Program-made: the position numbers and the translations under genes
Assembly (NCBI GenBank): GCA_017857395.1
Contig: JAFMDF010000015.1
Location: forward strand, 1 to 64,000
From: Bacteroidota bacterium
GTDB lineage: Bacteria > Bacteroidota > Bacteroidia > Chitinophagales > Saprospiraceae
Direction: 5' to 3'
Length of the DNA: 64,000 nt
Notes under the pieces: model-generated
Database searches by the model: none
The model's input: only the letters and a program-made list of their open reading frames with translations
What the model was told of the DNA's origin: nothing
Shown here: one piece after another, positions 26,423 through 35,919 of the stretch
How positions within the stretch are numbered: the stretch's first letter is position 1
Layout of the letters: each line of letters starts with the position of its first letter

Positions 26423-26647
26423 TTATAACGCTGTATTTACTCGCCTTTTTTGTGTCATTCGTCTATTTTTTCTTCAAAGTTTTATTAGTTCCTACTTTTT
26501 TTTACCATCTTTAGGAAAATAAGCAATACATTTTATTTTTTGTATTTCAATGCCTTAAGTTTAAAGAAACTACTTGTTTAATTTTAGCAATAAGTAGCTT
26601 TATTTTTTGCTTTTGAAATAGAGCGTTTTAGTTATAAATTAGTTGTT

Positions 26648-29600
26648 TTGAGGTACTTGTTTTATCATACATTATTCTTTTTACTTTTTCCGACAACCCT
26701 ATTCGGACAGCAACAAGTGAGTTATAAAGAAGCAGCGCCTAATTCCTTACCATTTATTCTGAATCAACTCAAAAAACAAAAAGAAGTATCTTTCTTATAC
26801 GAACCCGAAACCATTGCTAATATAAAAATTAAGACAGATTTTGATTATCGTGCAGATATCAAAACTATTCTAAGGAAGATACTCCCTCCTGTACATTTAA
26901 AATTTAAAAAAGTAGGGAGACAAAATTATATTATCAAGAAAGCTAAACTTAGAAAACGCGTTTTAAAGAATCGGATTAACCAGAAACCAAGCCAACCAAT
27001 ACTAAGTAAAAAAATCAATAGCAAAACACTTCCTCGAAAAATAATGGGGCAAATTCTCGATGAAAATCAAAAACCCCTTCTTGGTGCAACGATTTATTTG
27101 CCCAAAACAGCTAGGGGAACAACTACCAACGGAGAAGGATTTTTTGAGTTGTTATTGCCCTCAGGGAAACAACTAGTAGAAATTTCTTTTATTGGGTATG
27201 AAACGAATACCGTTGAGCTTATCCAACAAAAGCAGTTAAATCTCCAATTAATTCCTGCTAAAAATTTCTTGAATGAGATTGTCGTAAATGCTATCGGTTT
27301 TACGCAACCTAAGGATAGAATGGGCGCAACTACCGCTAATATTGACCCTGAATTGATTCAACAGTCAGGAGAAGTTACGCTTTTGAATGCGCTTGGTGGA
27401 AAAGCAGCGAATGTGCAAATTGCTCGAACAAATGGAGACCCTGGTGCTGCTTCCATCATTCGAATTAGAGGGGCTAATACCATTACAGGTTCGAGTGTTC
27501 CATTGATTATATTAGATGGTATTCCGATTAGTAATTCGACCATTTATGGCGGCGGCAATAACGTTACGGGTGGACGAACAGGCGGAGTAGCTCAGCAAAA
27601 CCGCTTGAGTGATTTAAACCCAAATGATGTTGCCAGTTTACAAATTTTGAAAGGTGCATCGGCAGCAGCTTTATGGGGGTCTAGGGCAGCGAATGGGGTT
27701 GTTGTGATAACAACTAAGAAAGGAACAGCTGGAAAATTGACCATTAACTACCAAACTACTTTCTCTTTTGATAAGGTGAACGAAGCATTTCCACTACAAA
27801 CCCTTTGGGGGCAAGGAAAACATGGAAAATATAGCCCTACAGCAGCGGAATCTTGGGGAGATTATATCCCTGAGCGAACAGGAGGTGCAGATAAACATTT
27901 GCAGGATGGAGCTTATTTTGAGGGAGACAATGGGATTAAATATTTACCCTTTCTTGAAAAGCATTCAAAAAATACCTTTACAAAACAGAATTGGGATCAA
28001 GTTATTGGAGGAGGAGGCTATAGTCAACATGATTTAAGCCTATCAGGTGGGAATAAAAGAGCCACTTTCTTTTTTAATCTAGGGCGATTAGATCAAGATG
28101 GCATCATTAAGAAAGCGAATTATAATCGCACGAATTTACGATTAAATGGCGATTTATACTTAACGGATTGGCTGACTTTATCTACCAAAGCAGCTTATAT
28201 CCATTCTAAATCTAATCGGATTCAGCAAAGTTCAAGTACCACAAGTTTATTATTGGGCCTTTTGCGCACGCCACCAGATTTTGATAACAGCACTTATAAA
28301 GGAACTTATTATGATGGCTTAGGCGGTAGCTTTCCAAATAGGCATCGTTCTTATCGACGTTATTTAGGAAGTAAACAGAACCCAATTTATAATAATCCAG
28401 GATGGACGGCTATCGAGCAAACCGCTGCTTCTACCGTCAATCGGTCTATTTATGCAACGGATATAAAAATTCAGCCTACCAAATGGATGCAATTTACACT
28501 CAGAGGCGGCTTAGATAAAGCGTTGGATCAACGTAATTATTTTTTTCCTATTGGTTCTTCAGGTTTCAGAAGCCCAGGTGTTTTTGCTGAAGATTTAATT
28601 AAAGAGCAAGAGCTTAATTTTGATGCTATCGGAAAGGCAAAATATCAAATCAATCCAACAGTAGAAGGGACGATTACGCTTGGTTGGAATATTAACGATC
28701 GACAACGGACCATAGCTTCTAAAGAATTAAAAGGATTTCCAGCGACTTCTATTCCTGAAATTAATAGTCTAAATGGCCCGATTAGCCAAACGGCTATTGA
28801 TAATAACCAAAGACATATTCGATCTAATCGAGGTTTTGCTATCCTTTCCACAAATTTATATGACCAACTATTCCTAACCGCCTCTGGCGGATTGGAAGCT
28901 ACTTCTAGTATTGCTGGTACTTTTTTTTACCCTGCAATGGATGTTGCTTGGCAATTTACTAAAGCTATTCCAATGCCTAAGTGGTTTAATTTTGGAAAAC
29001 TTCGTGCTTCTTTTGGGCAGGTAGGCATACAACCTGCGGCACATCGTTTTAGAACTTTAGCGGAAGACCAATTTGAATATTCCACTTATAGCGACCCTTT
29101 AGCGGTGAATTTATTTGGCGGTGGTTTTAGAATTGATGAGGATAAAGGGAATGCCAATTTGCGACCAGAAATAAAAACAGAGTGGGAGCTAGGTATGGAT
29201 GTACGGCTACTACAAAATAATTTGACCTTTTCAGCAACTTATTATCAAAATTGGATAAAGGATGTTTTGTTTTATTTGGATTTAAGCCCTTCTTCTGGTT
29301 ATGATACCCAATATGATAATGGTGGCAAAATGAGTAATCGAGGTTTTGAAGCCAATTTAGATTACGTTATTTTAAATAAAAGAAAATGGACAATAAGTAC
29401 CTACGCAAACTTTAGCCAAAATAAAAATAAAATCCTCGATTTAAAAGGTACTAAATCTATTGATTTAACAGGTTCTTCCTTGAGTTCTAGAGCGGTTGTT
29501 GGCTATCCTTTAGGTGTACTTGTAGGTACGGGGTCTTTAACTGATGACAATGGTGATTTTATTTTAAATGAAAATGGATTCCCTCAATTAACGCCAAGCC

Positions 29601-30199
29601 CAATAGTATTAGGTGACCCTAATCCAGATTGGAGAGGTGGTTTGGGGGTTCGAGTAAATTATAAAAAAATCAATCTGCATATATTATTCGAACATGCCCA
29701 AGGAGGCAATTATTCTCCACGAACACAATGGGTTTTAAATAGATTTGGGACAACTGCGGAGACTGCCAATAGAGTTACCCTTAACCAAGATTTAATGAAT
29801 TATGCAGGACAATTCATTCCAAAAGGAACAACGGTAAGAGGAAATTTAAAAGATTTTGGTGGCGGAACGGTTCTTTTGGATGAAACATGGTATCGAACGG
29901 GTATTGGTGGAGGATTTGGAGATAATCAAGCCTATAATTTTTCCATTAAAGACGCTACTTTTACTCGATTAAGAGAAGTCGCTTTAAGTTATACTTTGGA
30001 TACACCTTCCTTCCGTGAAAAATCGAAATTAGCTGCTATTCAATTTACTTTAGCTGCTCGGAATTTATTTTTATGGGATGAACTTCAAGGAATTGATCCA
30101 GAAACGAATCAGACAGGTGTTAGTAATGGATTTGGTTTGGATTATTTTACGAATCCTAGTACTCGGTCTTTTTTGATTTCAGTAAAAGCGACTTATTGA
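26648..30199 (+). CDS. SusC/RagA TonB-linked transporter with STN signalling domain
   Basis: A 1183-residue outer-membrane transporter/transducer. It starts at TTG (26648), the only start codon after the in-frame stop at 26591 that leaves a good signal peptide (MRYLFYHTLFFLLFPTTLFGQ). Next come an STN (secretin/TonB short N-terminal) domain at about 30-95, a CarboxypepD-like domain at about 130-205 (MGQILDENQKPLLGATIYLP), the plug with LIILDGIPISNS and the SusC signature LKGASAAALWGSRAANGV, then a ~22-strand barrel ending with FLISVKATY. The STN domain is the part that talks to FecR. It is strikingly similar along its whole length to the next gene, which lacks the STN domain. Confidence 0.94.
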   Translation: MRYLFYHTLFFLLFPTTLFGQQQVSYKEAAPNSLPFILNQLKKQKEVSFLYEPETIANIKIKTDFDYRADIKTILRKILPPVHLKFKKVGRQNYIIKKAKLRKRVLKNRINQKPSQPILSKKINSKTLPRKIMGQILDENQKPLLGATIYLPKTARGTTTNGEGFFELLLPSGKQLVEISFIGYETNTVELIQQKQLNLQLIPAKNFLNEIVVNAIGFTQPKDRMGATTANIDPELIQQSGEVTLLNALGGKAANVQIARTNGDPGAASIIRIRGANTITGSSVPLIILDGIPISNSTIYGGGNNVTGGRTGGVAQQNRLSDLNPNDVASLQILKGASAAALWGSRAANGVVVITTKKGTAGKLTINYQTTFSFDKVNEAFPLQTLWGQGKHGKYSPTAAESWGDYIPERTGGADKHLQDGAYFEGDNGIKYLPFLEKHSKNTFTKQNWDQVIGGGGYSQHDLSLSGGNKRATFFFNLGRLDQDGIIKKANYNRTNLRLNGDLYLTDWLTLSTKAAYIHSKSNRIQQSSSTTSLLLGLLRTPPDFDNSTYKGTYYDGLGGSFPNRHRSYRRYLGSKQNPIYNNPGWTAIEQTAASTVNRSIYATDIKIQPTKWMQFTLRGGLDKALDQRNYFFPIGSSGFRSPGVFAEDLIKEQELNFDAIGKAKYQINPTVEGTITLGWNINDRQRTIASKELKGFPATSIPEINSLNGPISQTAIDNNQRHIRSNRGFAILSTNLYDQLFLTASGGLEATSSIAGTFFYPAMDVAWQFTKAIPMPKWFNFGKLRASFGQVGIQPAAHRFRTLAEDQFEYSTYSDPLAVNLFGGGFRIDEDKGNANLRPEIKTEWELGMDVRLLQNNLTFSATYYQNWIKDVLFYLDLSPSSGYDTQYDNGGKMSNRGFEANLDYVILNKRKWTISTYANFSQNKNKILDLKGTKSIDLTGSSLSSRAVVGYPLGVLVGTGSLTDDNGDFILNENGFPQLTPSPIVLGDPNPDWRGGLGVRVNYKKINLHILFEHAQGGNYSPRTQWVLNRFGTTAETANRVTLNQDLMNYAGQFIPKGTTVRGNLKDFGGGTVLLDETWYRTGIGGGFGDNQAYNFSIKDATFTRLREVALSYTLDTPSFREKSKLAAIQFTLAARNLFLWDELQGIDPETNQTGVSNGFGLDYFTNPSTRSFLISVKATY

Positions 30200-30661
30200 T
30201 AATTTTAATCTTTTTGTAAGGAAAAGTAATTCATTGCATTATTTTTAATGAATACCTACACCTTCCCTTCCTCAATCAATTTTCATAGCTATTTTGGTTT
30301 TGAGCAACACTAAATAAAATTCAAATTATGATTTTTTAAATAGTTTGCAAACTTTATAAAAAAAAATCTAAAAACAGAGTATAAAAATAATCCTCTTTTC
30401 TCTAGTAATAGATGCAGAGTCAAAAAGAAAATTTCAAACGCAAAAGAAAAACAGGAAGCGAAAAACCATTTTACAACGTTTTATTATCCCACTATCAACA
30501 AATTCATTTTTAAGCTTCCTTTCAGTCAGGATTACAAACACATAGTTAAACTTATCCAAAATTATTGGATACTATAAGTCTTATTACTTATCGGTTTTCC
30601 TTATGTTTAAAATGTAAATCCTATTTAATACAATATTTTTTAATTAAATTAATGACTAATT
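30200..30661. other. 462-bp gap between the two SusC genes
   Basis: AT-rich gap without a coding region. No palindrome or tandem microrepeat comparable to those in other gaps was seen. Its length suggests an independent promoter for the second SusC, possibly the target of the ECF sigma factor, but no boxes could be assigned. Confidence 0.4.
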
Positions 30662-33600
30662 ATGAGATGTAAATTTACCCTTAGCCTCTTTTTTCTGCTA
30701 TCGGTTAGTATGAGTCTAATGGCTCAACAGACGGTAAGTGGAAAAATCATAGACTCCGACGGAGAACCTATGATTGGCGTTAACATTTTGGAGGTGGGTA
30801 CTTCCAATGGTACGATAACTGATTTTGATGGCTTATATTCCATCACAGTTGCGGGGCCAACTGCTGTTTTAGATATTTCCTATACAGGTTATGAATCCAT
30901 TAGCGAAACGGTTGGCGCTCGAACAACCATAGATATAAGGCTAAAGGATGATGTAGCAGTTTTGGAACAAGTAGTCGTTTCTGCTCTTGGATTTAAAGAA
31001 AAGAAAGATGAATTAGGTTCTACAGCCTCCATTGTTAATACGGAGGATATCGTCCGTTCTGGAGAAGCTAATTTCCTAAATTCCTTAGGAGCAAAGGCTT
31101 CAAACGTACAGATTTCTAGAGCAAATGGTGACCCAGGTGCTGGTACGACAGTTAGAATTAGAGGCGCAAATAGTATCTCTGGTTCTTCTAGTCCACTAAT
31201 TATTTTGGATGGTATTCCAGTATCTAATGGATCTGTTTATGGGAATGGTAGTTCTCGTTCAGGTGGTACTTCTCAGCAATCTCGTTTGAATGATTTGAAT
31301 CCTAATGATATTGCGTCTGTACAGATTCTAAAGGGCGCTTCAGCTGCTGCTTTATGGGGGTCTCGGGCTGCTAATGGGGTAATGGTTATTACGACTAAAG
31401 ATGGTAAAGCTGGAAAAGTGAAGATTGATTACTCTTCTTCTATTTCGTTTGATAAAGTACATGAAAGATATGATTTACAAACGACTTGGGGACAAGGACG
31501 AAGTGGAAGTTATGGTGCGACAAGAGCGGAATCTTGGGGAGATTATATTCCTGATCGTGCGGGTGGAGCAGATGCAGTAGACCAATCAGGACAGTTTTTT
31601 GAAGCGGCAGATGGTACTAAATACTACCCAATTGATACTAAAAATGACAAAACTACTTTTGTAGATGATAACTGGGATCAAGTATTCCAGACGGGTGGAT
31701 TTACCCAGCATGATTTAGCAATTAGTGGAGGTACAGAAAAGACGAGTTTCTTTTTTAGTTTAGGTCGATTAGATCAAGAAGGAATTGTGAGAAATAGTAG
31801 CTATGACCGAACGAATATTAGATTAAACAGTAAGTCTTTATTAGCGGATTGGTTGACTATTTCTACTAAAGGCGGATTTACAAACAGTTATTCTAATAGA
31901 ATTCAACAAAACTCTAATACAGGTGGTTTATTATTAGGACTATTACGGACGCCGCCAGATTTTGATAATAGAGATTATATCGGTTCATATACGAGTAATA
32001 GTGGTGCAATTACGAACTTAAGACATCGTTCTTACCGAAGATATTTAGGAAATAATGATAACCCAACTTATAATAATCCAGGTTGGACAGCATTTGAACA
32101 AACTTCTGACACTAGAGTCAATCGGTATACTTTTTCTGGAGATATTGATATCATTCCTACGAGTTCTATGCAAATCAAATTGAGAGGTGGAGTAGATGGA
32201 TATGATGATAGACGGCTTTATTTCTTCCCAATTGGTTCTGCTTCCAGAGTTTCTGGTGTATTAGAGGAAGAATCTCTAGGTAATTTGGAAACTAATTTTG
32301 ATGCGATTATCAGAAATAATTTCAAGATAAATTCTGATGTTTCTTTACAAGCTACCCTAGGTTGGAATTATAATGATCGAAGATTTAAGCGAATTTCTTC
32401 TGTAATCCAAGGTTTTGGTGCTAATGTTCGGAAGCCAACAACGGATTTAAATGCAGCTGCGGAGGCTTCACAATATGAAAATAGTAGAACTAATAGGCGT
32501 TCAAATAGAGGATATGCAGTATTGAATTTTGATTTATTTGATAAATTATACGTCAATTTAACAGGTTCTTTAGAAGCATCTTCTACTGTTAGAGGGCAAT
32601 TTTTCTACCCATCTGCGGACGTTGCTTATCAATTAATCAATCCATCTAACTCAAAAGGAATTCTTGATTTTGCAAAAATAAGAGCTTCTTTCGGTAGAGT
32701 AGGTATTCAAGCGCCTCCACACCGATGGGAAACATTAGCAGAAGGTGGGTTTTCTTATAGCACTTACTCTGACCCTTTACAAATTGCCTTATTTGGTGGT
32801 GGATTCCGATTGGATGATGATAAAGGAAATCCTGATTTAGAACCAGAAATTAAGACAGAGTTTGAATTTGGAGCAGATTTACGTTTGTTCAATGAAAAAC
32901 TAGGTTTAGGGTTGACTTATTACCAAAACAAGATTACGGGGATGATTATTCCTGTTTCTTTGACGCCTTCTTCTGGGTTCGATACGCAAACGTTGAATGC
33001 TGCGGAAATGGAGAACAAAGGATTTGAGGTAGAAGCTACCTACGAAATTTACAAGAAAGGAGATTTTGAAATCGGTACTTTCGTGAATTGGGGGATGAAT
33101 AGAAATAAAGTCTTAGATTTAAGAGGAACGGAAACAATTAACTTGACAGCAGGTGCTTCTGTAAGTTCTAGAGCAATTGTTGGTCAGCCTTTAGGTGTTT
33201 TATTTGGTACTTCTAGCCAGATGGATGCTGCTGGTAATTTAATCTTAAACGAAGATGGTTTCCCTCAATTAACAGATAGACCAGTTGTCTTGGGTGATCC
33301 TAATCCAGACTGGAGAGGTGGTTTAGGGATAAATATCAGATGGAAAGGGTTATTTGCGAATGCTATCATCGAACACTCTCAAGGTGGTGCTTTCTCTCCT
33401 AGAACACTTTGGGTATTGAGAAGATTTGGTACAACTAACGAAACAGCCAACCGCTTAACTTTAGATAGAGATTTAGTGAATTATGCTGGTAATACGATTG
33501 CAGCAGGAACTGTAGTAAGAGGGAATGTCGAAAATTTTGGTGATGGAGATGTATTATTAGACGAAAGCTGGTATAGAACTGGTATTGGTGGAGGTTTTGG

Positions 33601-33880
33601 TGATAACCAAGCTTATAACTTCTCTATTTTTGATGCGACTTTCACTAGATTTAAGGAATTAAGTGTTGGGTATATTTTTAATGGAAAAGAATTAAGAGAA
33701 AAGACGAAACTAGGTTCTGTTACCTTGACCTTCACAGGAAGAAATTTATTCTTATTGGATGATATTCCAGGGGTTGATCCAGAGGTAAATCAGTTCGGGG
33801 TAAGTAACGGTTTTGGGTTGGATTACTTTACGAATCCAAGTACGAAGTCTTTCTTATTCTCTGTGAAAATTTCTTATTAA
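30662..33880 (+). CDS. SusC/RagA TonB-linked outer-membrane transporter
   Basis: A 1072-residue SusC homologue. It has a signal peptide (residues 1-20, SLMAQ), a CarboxypepD-like domain (TVSGKIIDSDGEPMIGVNIL, about 23-100), a plug domain (LIILDGIPVSNG; LKGASAAALWGSRAANGVMV) and a barrel ending FLFSVKISY. Without the STN domain it is a pure transporter. Long blocks are nearly identical to the preceding gene (for example WYRTGIGGGFGDNQAYNFSI), showing a tandem duplication. The SusD partner follows after 166 bp. SusC forms the pore and SusD the lid for uptake of glycans or peptides; the substrate cannot be inferred here. Confidence 0.95.
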   Translation: MRCKFTLSLFFLLSVSMSLMAQQTVSGKIIDSDGEPMIGVNILEVGTSNGTITDFDGLYSITVAGPTAVLDISYTGYESISETVGARTTIDIRLKDDVAVLEQVVVSALGFKEKKDELGSTASIVNTEDIVRSGEANFLNSLGAKASNVQISRANGDPGAGTTVRIRGANSISGSSSPLIILDGIPVSNGSVYGNGSSRSGGTSQQSRLNDLNPNDIASVQILKGASAAALWGSRAANGVMVITTKDGKAGKVKIDYSSSISFDKVHERYDLQTTWGQGRSGSYGATRAESWGDYIPDRAGGADAVDQSGQFFEAADGTKYYPIDTKNDKTTFVDDNWDQVFQTGGFTQHDLAISGGTEKTSFFFSLGRLDQEGIVRNSSYDRTNIRLNSKSLLADWLTISTKGGFTNSYSNRIQQNSNTGGLLLGLLRTPPDFDNRDYIGSYTSNSGAITNLRHRSYRRYLGNNDNPTYNNPGWTAFEQTSDTRVNRYTFSGDIDIIPTSSMQIKLRGGVDGYDDRRLYFFPIGSASRVSGVLEEESLGNLETNFDAIIRNNFKINSDVSLQATLGWNYNDRRFKRISSVIQGFGANVRKPTTDLNAAAEASQYENSRTNRRSNRGYAVLNFDLFDKLYVNLTGSLEASSTVRGQFFYPSADVAYQLINPSNSKGILDFAKIRASFGRVGIQAPPHRWETLAEGGFSYSTYSDPLQIALFGGGFRLDDDKGNPDLEPEIKTEFEFGADLRLFNEKLGLGLTYYQNKITGMIIPVSLTPSSGFDTQTLNAAEMENKGFEVEATYEIYKKGDFEIGTFVNWGMNRNKVLDLRGTETINLTAGASVSSRAIVGQPLGVLFGTSSQMDAAGNLILNEDGFPQLTDRPVVLGDPNPDWRGGLGINIRWKGLFANAIIEHSQGGAFSPRTLWVLRRFGTTNETANRLTLDRDLVNYAGNTIAAGTVVRGNVENFGDGDVLLDESWYRTGIGGGFGDNQAYNFSIFDATFTRFKELSVGYIFNGKELREKTKLGSVTLTFTGRNLFLLDDIPGVDPEVNQFGVSNGFGLDYFTNPSTKSFLFSVKISY

Positions 33881-33886
33881 TACGTA

Positions 33887-34025
33887 CAACCCACCCCCAG
33901 CCTCTCCCTTAAAATGGAGGGGAAGTCGGCAATTACCTAATTATCGAACGCTCAGAGTTGATAAATTCTAATTTAGCCGAAAAAGTATTCCCTTCCATTA
34001 AAAGGAAAGGGGTAGGGATGGGTTG
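33887..34025. repeat. Long inverted repeat between susC and susD
   Basis: A 37-nt left arm (33887-33923, beginning caacccacccccagcc) pairs imperfectly with a 37-nt right arm (33989-34025, ending ggggtagggatgggttg), around a 65-nt loop. The arms are C-rich or G-rich and stand out from the AT-rich background. In RNA it would form a strong stem between two genes whose products work together. Confidence 0.8.
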
Positions 34026-34046
34026 AAAATAATATAAAATTAAATT

Positions 34047-35444
34047 ATGAAAAATATTATTAAAAATATATTTCTCGTGATGGCCATCTCCTTAGCTTCT
34101 TGTGAGAGCTTAGTGGAGGACATCAACTTGAACCCCAATAACATTGCCGTAGACGAAGTCGAAGCGACTTCTTTTCTAACGGGCGTTTTATTAGCCAACT
34201 CTTCTGCTCAATGTGGGCATACAAATAGAATTGCTGGACTTTGGAGTGGGCAATTAGTAGGATATACTTCTTTATATTCTAATATTTATGGCTATAATAT
34301 CTCAACTGCGGAGACAGATGGGTCTTGGAGTAGGGTCTATATTGCAATTATTCCTAATGCAAGACATATTCAAGCGGCTGCTCCGAATGATGCCTTACTA
34401 CAAGGAATCACTAAAACTGTAGAAGCTTTGGCCGTAAGTGCTGCCGCTAATATACATGGAGATGTACCTTATTCTCAAGTAAATTCAGAAGTTGAAGACC
34501 CTGCTTTTGAAAGTCAAGTAGCTGTTTTAAATGCGGCTTTAAGTTTATTAGATGAAGCTATCGCTGATTTAAGTGGTGCAAGTTCTCGCTCTTTGAGCGA
34601 AGATATTTACTTTAATGGAGATGCAGATAAATGGAAAGCAGCAGCTAATACTGTAAAAGCTAGAATTCATATGTGGATGAGAGATTATCCTGCAGCTTAC
34701 GCAGCAGCTCAACAGGGAATTTCTTCTACTAGCGGTAGTATGCAACATATTCCTAGAGGAGATGCAGCAGTAAATGATGGAGACAAAAACCTTTTCTATG
34801 AGCCGATTGCAGGTTCAAGAGCAGGGGATATTGGTTCAAGAGATTCTTATTTATTAGGCTTATTAGAATCTAGAGCGAATGATAAAACGGACGAAACTGC
34901 TCGTTTAGGATACTATACTATTCAAGAATCGACGGCAAGTGCGAATTTAGGTTTTGCGAATCAATTTGAGCCACAAGACATCGTTGCCTTCCAAGAAAAT
35001 CATTTGATTTTGGCAGAAGCAGGTGCAAGAAGTGTCAGCTTCGAGAGAGGTTTACAACACTTAAATGAATACCGAGCATTCATGAATGATGGCGGTGATG
35101 TGAATGATAATTTCCAAGATATGGCACATGTTTATATGCCTTACGAAGCAGCTGATTTTGAGGCTGGAGGTATAGAAAATACAGGGGAAAGCGCAGAGAG
35201 AGCTTTATTAAAAGAAATCGTTGAAGAAAGATATGTTTCTGGGTTTGGTACTTTTATGCCTTTCGATGATGCGCGAAGATTGCGTAAATCTGACCCAGAT
35301 TTAGTCGTACCTTTCCCATTAAATACATCGGCTGCATCTGCTTACCCAGAGCGTTTTCCTTACTCTGATGATGAGTTAAATACGAATGGCAATGCACCTA
35401 GCAATGACCCTGGCATCTTTACTAAGACAGAGGTTAACCAATAA
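34047..35444 (+). CDS. SusD/RagB family outer-membrane lipoprotein
   Basis: A 465-residue surface lipoprotein with a lipoprotein signal (Cys19, ISLASC). It has the SusD-like helical TPR scaffold: INLNPNNIAVDEVEATSFLTGVLL near the start, DKWKAAANTVKARIHMWM near 195, YLLGLLESR and FQENHLILAEAGAR, and a final segment with MPFDDARRL and the PERFPYSDDELNTNGNAP motif. The layout fits the 'SusD-like 2' nutrient-binding group. It partners the SusC gene just upstream. A strong terminator follows at 35493, so the operon probably ends here. Confidence 0.94.
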   Translation: MKNIIKNIFLVMAISLASCESLVEDINLNPNNIAVDEVEATSFLTGVLLANSSAQCGHTNRIAGLWSGQLVGYTSLYSNIYGYNISTAETDGSWSRVYIAIIPNARHIQAAAPNDALLQGITKTVEALAVSAAANIHGDVPYSQVNSEVEDPAFESQVAVLNAALSLLDEAIADLSGASSRSLSEDIYFNGDADKWKAAANTVKARIHMWMRDYPAAYAAAQQGISSTSGSMQHIPRGDAAVNDGDKNLFYEPIAGSRAGDIGSRDSYLLGLLESRANDKTDETARLGYYTIQESTASANLGFANQFEPQDIVAFQENHLILAEAGARSVSFERGLQHLNEYRAFMNDGGDVNDNFQDMAHVYMPYEAADFEAGGIENTGESAERALLKEIVEERYVSGFGTFMPFDDARRLRKSDPDLVVPFPLNTSAASAYPERFPYSDDELNTNGNAPSNDPGIFTKTEVNQ

Positions 35445-35492
35445 TAGTTATGAGTGATGAATGATGAGTAGGGATAGGATGTTTTAACTCTT

Positions 35493-35530
35493 AGAAGGAG
35501 GTTCTAGTTTAGAGCCTCCTTCTTTTATTT
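35493..35530 (+). terminator. Intrinsic terminator after susD
   Basis: Stem agaaggaggttct (35493-35505) with agagcctccttct (35511-35523), one G-U pair, a 5-nt loop and a following TTTTATTT. This is a textbook rho-independent terminator. Confidence 0.85.
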
Positions 35531-35572
35531 GAAATAGGTTGACAGTAATGTTCAATTTGTATTGACGAATTC

Positions 35573-35594
35573 ATTTGATCTGTACAGATCAAAT
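35573..35594. promoter_or_regulatory. 22-bp perfect palindrome
   Basis: ATTTGATCTGT and its exact complement ACAGATCAAAT form one uninterrupted palindrome followed by TTTTTGG. It could be an operator for a dimeric regulator or a weak hairpin terminator. It lies 43 bp beyond the susD terminator. Confidence 0.5.
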
Positions 35595-35600
35595 TTTTGG

Positions 35601-35628
35601 TGTTCGATATTTGATGTTCGATATTTGA
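35601..35628 (+). repeat. 14-bp exact tandem duplication
   Basis: The unit tgttcgatatttga occurs twice head to tail (35601-35614 and 35615-35628). It is followed by a short hairpin ttgaag..cttcaa. Confidence 0.8.
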
Positions 35629-35919
35629 AGGTTGCAACTTCAAATCAATATCATTGCTGTCTTTGCCTGTATTCTGCCGACTTAAATTGAGTCGATTCTT
35701 TCTAATTTTACTTAGAAATAGTGGTCAAAGACCACCTAAATACTGATTTTAAGATAAAATCTTAAAATATCGAGCGAATGGATTTATTAAAGAGAGATGC
35801 TTCAATAAAAATCAATAGTAAATCCGAATAATCCGTACAACCTATAAATAATTTTCTTAATAATAATTGCCAATTCTTAGTGCAAAACCATTAATTTGGT
35901 CGCCAAAAATAGCCAACTT

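Larger units (their letters stand above)
35445..35919. other. Gap after susD: terminator, perfect palindrome, tandem repeat
   Basis: This 475-bp gap holds the susD terminator (35493-35530), a 22-bp perfect palindrome (35573-35594) and an exact 14-bp tandem duplication (35601-35628). The start has a short microrepeat, gagtgatgaatgatgag, of the actcatcactcat type also seen at 17210. No coding region is supported. Confidence 0.6.
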
